Shown here piece after piece: positions 60,501 to 64,000 of a stretch of 64,000 nt of DNA (position 1 is its first letter; each line of letters begins with the position of its first letter). A model generated the notes under the pieces. The model searched no databases. It worked only from the letters and a program-made list of their open reading frames with translations, and had not been told where the DNA came from. The DNA lies in NCBI RefSeq assembly GCF_001949145.1, contig NW_019091378.1, positions 190,332 to 254,331 on the forward strand, written 5' to 3'. The position numbers and the translations under genes were made by a program. Source of the DNA: Acanthaster planci (Eukaryota; Echinodermata; Asteroidea; Valvatida; Acanthasteridae).

Positions 60501-60910
60501 AAGAAAACAAATTTGTGCATTGAACAGTGTTTTCCCCGAATGACATCGCAGTAACAGTGCCCTCGGTTGTCTGGCACAGCATTGGCAATTTTGAAATGGT
60601 GGAAAAAGTGTGATGTTCCAGAAGGATGTCAAACTGATTTCAGGCATCAAAGTTGCACAAAAATTCACTTATTCAGACGACCTTGTCTCATGGCCCCTTC
60701 CCATTGGGCCGAGTACCGGTACCTCTAAACTCATGTACACTGAGCAGTAGTGACGAGTATGATGCTATCAACACACCTCTGCAATGAGGACTACAATTAA
60801 GCAATCCAACTTTTCCTCCGGAGACAAGCCGGCAACCAGCGAAGACAGCGTCTCCATTAAATAGTTCTCCACATCTCGCTTGATGGTTGGCACACCGATC
60901 ACTATGGAAA
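45297..60910 (-). CDS. Alpha-1,3-mannosyl-glycoprotein 4-beta-N-acetylglucosaminyltransferase (GnT-IV, MGAT4A/B type), 5'-partial
   Basis: Spliced minus-strand gene; coding exons (high to low): 60910-60777, 59779-59733, 58081-57968, 55854-55779, 54245-54131, 52750-52620, 49695-49588, 47152-46956, 46187-46021, 45532-45297. All nine introns are GT-AG and every codon phase joins. The roughly 440 residues align along their length with vertebrate MGAT4A/B from VSIV.G.PT to the C-terminus. Landmarks: the LEDD motif (DxD-type metal and UDP-sugar site of this GT-A-fold family), [45 protein letters not shown], and the C-terminal lectin-like domain beginning near [10 protein letters not shown]. The enzyme adds beta-1,4-GlcNAc to the alpha-1,3 mannose arm of N-glycans in the Golgi. 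Missing here: the N-terminal tail, membrane anchor and stem, expected upstream beyond the window. Odd point: the C-terminus runs into a 124-bp tandem repeat and ends in an unusual extension. Confidence 0.93.
46021..46187 (-). CDS. MGAT4 exon i
   Basis: Acceptor GGCACAACAG, donor GTAAGAAC. Encodes [20 protein letters not shown] then EVLPSY.. and ..[10 protein letters not shown]. It matches HSGNQEHPGD.L.NT.VEVLP. The loop after VEVLP (rich in Lys, Glu, Asp, Gly) is longer than in human MGAT4A. Confidence 0.92.
46956..47152 (-). CDS. MGAT4 exon h
   Basis: Acceptor TGTCTTTCAG, donor GTGAGTAC. Encodes [20 protein letters not shown] and continues [20 protein letters not shown], then [18 protein letters not shown], the start of the C-terminal lectin-like domain of GnT-IV. 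Ends two bases into a Glu codon. Confidence 0.94.
49265..49365. mobile_element. 100-bp imperfect foldback element
   Basis: The left half (GGGGTTCATGGTGTTT.. AAATGGCACC) pairs with the right half (GG.CCATTT.. AATACTATGGACCCC) over about 43 bases with roughly ten mismatches, and the central 20 bases (TTTGGCTTTGCCTCGGG) are also partly self-complementary. It lies in the MGAT4 intron between exons h and g. Size and structure suggest a MITE or decayed palindrome. Confidence 0.7.
49588..49695 (-). CDS. MGAT4 exon g
   Basis: Exactly 36 codons between ACCTTGCAG and [26 protein letters not shown] then [16 protein letters not shown]. It matches [34 protein letters not shown]. Phase 0 at both ends. Confidence 0.95.
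50191..50553. mobile_element. MITE-like element with hairpin terminal inverted repeats
   Basis: The left end (50191-50256) and the reverse complement of the right end (50491-50553) are alignable over about 63 bases (TGTCG..GTGCC.GGCAGAAGGGCG..AAGCATGATCAC). Each end is itself a hairpin; in the left end CCCGGCAGAAGGGCGTAAG pairs with 50227-50245 with one G-T wobble and a 4-base loop. The interior is AT-rich and non-coding, with a third CCCGGCAAAAGGGG word near 50273. Outer flanks read TACA..TGTA. It lies in the MGAT4 intron between exons g and f. Confidence 0.83.
50560..50756 (+). repeat. 33-bp minisatellite, six copies
   Basis: GGAAACCACAGTGCTTTACC-type units begin at 50569, 50602, 50635, 50668, 50701 and 50734, an exact 33-base period with very few differences. 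Because 33 is divisible by three, several frames on both strands stay open; these are not genes. The array starts directly beside the MITE-like element. Confidence 0.95.
51854..51999 (+). other. Candidate opposite-strand exon inside the MGAT4 intron
   Basis: An ATG frame ([12 protein letters not shown]...) of 48 codons plus two bases ends at a strong CAGAG|GTAAGC donor. The 5' side has a CpG-containing, non-repetitive sequence. It looks like a first coding exon, but I recognise no protein family and no matching downstream exon. It could be chance. Confidence 0.22.
52620..52750 (-). CDS. MGAT4 exon f
   Basis: Acceptor TTGCAG, donor GTGAGT. Encodes [20 protein letters not shown] and then [23 protein letters not shown], matching the family's [38 protein letters not shown]. 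Phase 0 at the end. Confidence 0.95.
54131..54245 (-). CDS. MGAT4 exon e (LEDD motif)
   Basis: Acceptor GCTGGCAG, donor GTAAGG. Starts LEDD, the DxD-type motif expected to bind divalent metal and the UDP of UDP-GlcNAc, and ends ..[12 protein letters not shown] with one base over. A SINE-like (AAT)n repeat lies only about 50 bases upstream of this acceptor. Confidence 0.94.
54298..54365 (-). mobile_element. SINE/retroelement-like tail with (ATT)n
   Basis: On the minus strand, GCGCCTCTGAATGCTTTGCA, then a TATAGTGCGCCTTATAAATG-like segment, ends in (ATT)n. This matches the general form of widespread short retroelement tails in marine invertebrates (GCGC..TTATAAATG then an A/T-rich microsatellite). 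No 5' part is identified. It ends about 50 bases before the MGAT4 exon e acceptor. Confidence 0.45.
55779..55854 (-). CDS. MGAT4 exon d
   Basis: 76 bases between GTACCTAG and GTAAGG. Encodes [20 protein letters not shown] followed by KYYVQ, matching [21 protein letters not shown] in vertebrates. Phase 0 at the end, so the metal-binding LEDD starts the next exon. Confidence 0.94.
56199..56311 (+). repeat. Dispersed repeat (GGGGACC family), copy 2
   Basis: Same-orientation homologue of 44772-44898, within the MGAT4 intron between exons d and c. Shared words include TGTTTTGTACACAGTTGT, TCTGTCAATCGGGGACC and TTCAGGGTCCCC. It lacks the roughly 11 bases present in copy 1 and has lost one GGGG to a CACG change. 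Confidence 0.75.
57968..58081 (-). CDS. MGAT4 exon c
   Basis: Acceptor TTATACAG; encodes [18 protein letters not shown] and then [19 protein letters not shown], nearly identical to the family's SGLVEVISPPESYYPDL..LKETFGD..ERV. Donor GTAAGTGT; ends with two bases of a Lys codon completed by the next exon. Confidence 0.93.
59733..59779 (-). CDS. MGAT4 exon b (47 bp)
   Basis: Short exon between CCATCAG and GTAAGTAAG encoding [15 protein letters not shown] plus two bases of the next codon. It matches the ETDIDYV.GVV.NLEKE segment of vertebrate enzymes. Its small size hides it from open-frame searches; the phase joins both neighbours. Confidence 0.85.
60468..60497. repeat. Perfect 14-bp hairpin
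   Basis: ATTGTGAAACCAAA (60468-60481) is the exact reverse complement of 60484-60497 with a 2-base spacer. It lies in the MGAT4 intron between exons a and b. Confidence 0.85.
60777..60910 (-). CDS. MGAT4 exon a (first visible)
   Basis: 134 bases after a TGTGCAG acceptor. The first two bases complete a Val codon begun in an exon not seen. It encodes [13 protein letters not shown]... through LIVVLIAE, the start of the catalytic domain in vertebrate MGAT4A/B, and ends GAG before GTGTGT (phase 0). The next intron (59780-60776) holds a perfect 14-bp hairpin at 60468-60497. Confidence 0.9.
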
Positions 60911-63900
60911 CTGCACAGGGGAGAATAAAAGAGCACTCCATTTTAAATAATTATGCATAATCATGAATTATCACAGACCCTCGCACTGTTGCATGGACCA
61001 ATGCTTTTAAGCATTTGCATGTCAGTCAAAGACTTCTTAAGCAGAAAAGGGTTTAATGATCATAGCCCATCGACACACTGAATCAAATGATTTAAAATGT
61101 GTAACAAATAATTGGAGTTAAGGTTAGATGACAGGAAGACAATTTATGACGAGAGAATGAAAAAGTACCGTAAATTGGGAATACTATTAATGACCTACAG
61201 TACATGTTAGTTCATCCAGCTCACAAATTTTGTCTTCAGGAAGGAAAAGAAATTTGTATACAAACTGATCATTATAGAAGTAGTTTAATGCCATCAGGTG
61301 TGTTGCTTTTGAATAACATCAACTCAAATTTTAGGACAGTTTCTTATTTTATTCACTGTAATTGTACATGTACTTCAACTTTTAACTACATTGATCAGTC
61401 AAGGTCATAGATGAGATCCATATATTGTAGTACAAAGCCTGACTACTTCAGAAGTACATGTACCCTGTACAGTGTACGTAACTTGATGCCATCAGCTATC
61501 CAGGTGTTTAAAGGTTTTATGGTCATTCTAAATTGAACTGAAGGTTTCATTTCAGTCCCTGTATCCTGCATATGCATGTGCACAAATCACTGTCTATTGT
61601 TATTAAATGAGACTCTTTAATCATAGTGTACTAATACTGTTCACTGTTAGTCATTTTGCAAATCCAGTACGATTTCCTGTGATTATTTTGAATTATTAGT
61701 AAATAAAGTCATTCAAATGTTCTTCTAAAGCAATCATCAAACAACACCAAACAATAACGACTAAACAAAAACGAGAGAAAAAATTTTGTTTTCACTTGGA
61801 AATGAACACAATATTTGAGGTCTGGGCAGAGTTCATGGTTTCCAATAATCCAACTTCTGTAGCTTTCACAGAAATCCAACATGCTTGGGAAAGCAGTACA
61901 CAGGGGTTGACAAATCCAGAGTGGTTGGGGACAGTCCCGGGGAATAACCAAGAGATTGCTTTCTGATGCCCTGATAGGAAATACTGTACTTCGTACATGT
62001 ATGTACGTTAAGGTAGGGCATATACATATCACAAATGTGGCTAACAAGGCAGGGTACACTGAAATACAATGCTTCCCGGATAAGAAGCAAACACATCTCT
62101 TTGCAACAAAATCATAAAGTAAATACTGTTTTCTGTCTCCTTCTACTGGGGGTCTGTTGGACTTCCATAACTGTATCGGGTGTTAAACCACAAGCTGCCT
62201 ACAGTACAATGCTTTGTTCACTGGAACTCAAAACCGATGACCAGCTACCGGTCCTAGTACTACAAATAATTATGATGTGATGAAACATGTACATGTAGAG
62301 TACATGTACATGTATGTGTACATGTAGAGTACATGTACATGTATGTGTACATGTAGAGTACATGTACGAGTGAGAGTATTTGGGTGGATATTGGCCTTCA
62401 CCCAACCAATCATACTAATGACACATGTGCATGAGTCATCTCATGAGTCGATATCAACTTATTTCAGTTGAATATAATTTGATGACAGCAATATTTTTAA
62501 TTGAAGAGGCGGTCCACACAAACATGATACACGATGAAAGGTGTTCTCTGAGTGACGAACGCCGTTGTTTTTCTCAGAGCAAACTTCCCCTAGGGACAGA
62601 TCAACAGCTTGCCTGTTTTCCAGTATGCCTAGTAACTAGAGGCAAATGCTACAATACAGTTCTTTTACCCTCAGTGCGCTCGCAAAGGTCTAGCTTGAAA
62701 TGTATCTGGTATAACAGCCAGGATGGCATGGCTACGGTATGACTGACAACTCATGTATCTTCCCATGCAATCAATAGCCAGTGGTGAACGGAACAGGTGG
62801 TGAACTTACATGAAGATTCACAGGGTAAAGCCTTTAATGCAGCTTAAAGCTTGATACAACATTGGCAGAATCACATGAATAAACACTGGTTGGGGTACAT
62901 ACATGTATATGCAGGGAGATACATGTACACATGTAGATGTACACTATCAACCAGGTACGCTTAAAAGGATTTGCCGTGCCAACACTATTTAAAAGCAGCT
63001 CAGAATTAGGGGTTAAAATTAAGTGCAAAAGTTGCCTCCGCCGACAGACTGTTTCCACCGCTGAAGTTCTGTGACGTTATCATGGTTGAACTTCTGAAAG
63101 GTGTCTGAATCATGACTCGTTTCTCTCCTTGCTTATTTGTGTTCTGACAGTTTGTGCTCAACTGAATGGGCATGGGAAGAGCTGGCTTGAATACTGATTC
63201 AGAAAGTTTCCTTTAACATTATAACAGTGCTGAGCATGCATGTACCTAAAGCACGGCATGTACTTTTTTTGTTTGTAACACATGGTTTGTGAAAACAACA
63301 GTGTCAAATTTTAGCATGGTTTTAGATGTTTCAGGCTCCAGGTAAATGACTCCTGTGTGGCAGCACGCGTAGGCGGGATTATGGTGTTCTTAGGCGTGAT
63401 GCTTTACAATGAGTGACTCTCTTTGTCAAAGCGCAAAACTTTACATCTGTGAAATATCAAAAACCAGTAATGCATGAACATGATGACAGAAACGGACACA
63501 GACAGTGAGACACAAAATGTGCGGACATTATCACCTTTATCTGCCACATACATGACATACCACGATCCTACAAACTATCCCGACTGAGTTCAAAATACTT
63601 TCACAAACATAGTTCCCTATTGGCATTCACTATTAAAATACCACAACCGGGTATAACAGCATTATTACCAGGATTGTCGGCTTGTTCATTCTTCGGCAGA
63701 CTTGACTGAGCACTTTTGCTCTTGTTCAAACAAATGCAGTGCATTTTCATGACACGTCTTCCATATGATGTCCACCTACATGTATTATTTTACGAACTGG
63801 GATAAACCACAACCAAGATGTTTTTTGACTTTCATGCAAAGTTCAATGGAGACTTGTTCGTGTACCACACTTACCAAGTCATTTCACAACAACAGAATAC

Positions 63901-64000
63901 ATGTATGTACCGTAGGTATCATTGTGTACGGTGAACTTCCTGGAGTGAAAAATGGAACCTACAGGTATATATAAATTAGACCTGTGGATTGGCAATACTG
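60911..64000. other. Upstream MGAT4 intron or 5' region, no exon found
   Basis: The next exon upstream should encode the family's GRTG-type segment ending one base into a Val codon. I found no minus-strand frame with such a sequence and a fitting donor. The stretch holds TACATGTA words and a 29-bp minisatellite. The 5' exons probably lie beyond 64000. Confidence 0.5.
62284..62368. repeat. 29-bp minisatellite built from ACATGT words
   Basis: GTAGAG recurs at 62295, 62324 and 62353, an exact 29-base period with about 2.9 copies. Each unit consists of TACATGTACATGTA-type words joined by GAG and TGTG. It shows ACATGT repeats being amplified as higher-order units. Confidence 0.88.

Noticed and set aside
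63875-63887. Good minus-strand donor sequence G|GTAAGTGTGG
   Set aside because: All three frames upstream of it contain stops or lack similarity to the missing MGAT4 segment, so I did not call it the preceding exon.
1-64000. tRNA, rRNA and CRISPR signals
   Set aside because: No A/B box pair with a cloverleaf, no rRNA-like block and no spacer-repeat array was found. GTTCGAA-type words at 28867 and 28968 lie in a tandem duplication without tRNA context.

Overview
This is AT-rich animal nuclear DNA. It carries long non-coding stretches, spliced exons with GT-AG borders, many decayed repeats, and the palindromic words TACATGTA and TAGGCCTA scattered throughout. The protein families and these words fit a marine invertebrate, most likely a non-vertebrate deuterostome such as an echinoderm or hemichordate. 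That placement is inference; nothing in the window proves it.

Two protein-coding loci are well supported. (1) A single-exon gene on the + strand at 35550-38159 encodes an 869-residue membrane protein. It has a signal peptide, an N-terminal region of Tyr/Trp-rich modules, an EGF-like domain, a sushi-like domain, a Trp-Ser tract with repeated WSSW motifs, a transmembrane helix, and a C-terminal TMEM151-type multi-pass domain. A TATA box lies 172 bases upstream of its start codon. A decayed, frameshifted copy of part of its TMEM151 region lies at about 28290-28535 on the same strand. (2) On the minus strand, ten exons between 60910 and 45297 encode the catalytic and C-terminal part of an MGAT4A/B-type N-acetylglucosaminyltransferase (GnT-IV), a Golgi N-glycan branching enzyme. 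All nine splice junctions are phase-consistent. The 5' exons (cytosolic tail, membrane anchor, stem) are not visible and probably lie beyond position 64000. The last exon runs into a 124-base tandem repeat that supplies the stop codon out of register.

Layout: 1-34 kb holds no gene I can support. It contains a perfect 53-bp-arm palindrome (3.2 kb), a 1-kb tandem duplication with an exon-like core (3.6-5.6 kb), a degenerate minisatellite (10.2-11.0 kb), several foldback and inverted repeats, the TMEM151-like pseudogene (28.3 kb), and from about 26.9 kb a dense field of ACATGT hexamer repeats. From 34.3 to 41.3 kb the DNA is richer in CpG and nearly free of TACATGTA, and it contains the membrane-protein gene. 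From 45.3 kb to the end the window is the MGAT4 gene, whose introns hold a nested-hairpin MITE-like element beside a 33-bp minisatellite (50.2-50.75 kb), a 100-bp foldback (49.3 kb), two copies of a dispersed repeat, and a SINE-like (AAT)n tail.

The two genes are not obviously functionally linked. The most novel item is the fusion of a secreted-type EGF/sushi/WSSW ectodomain to a TMEM151-like membrane domain.
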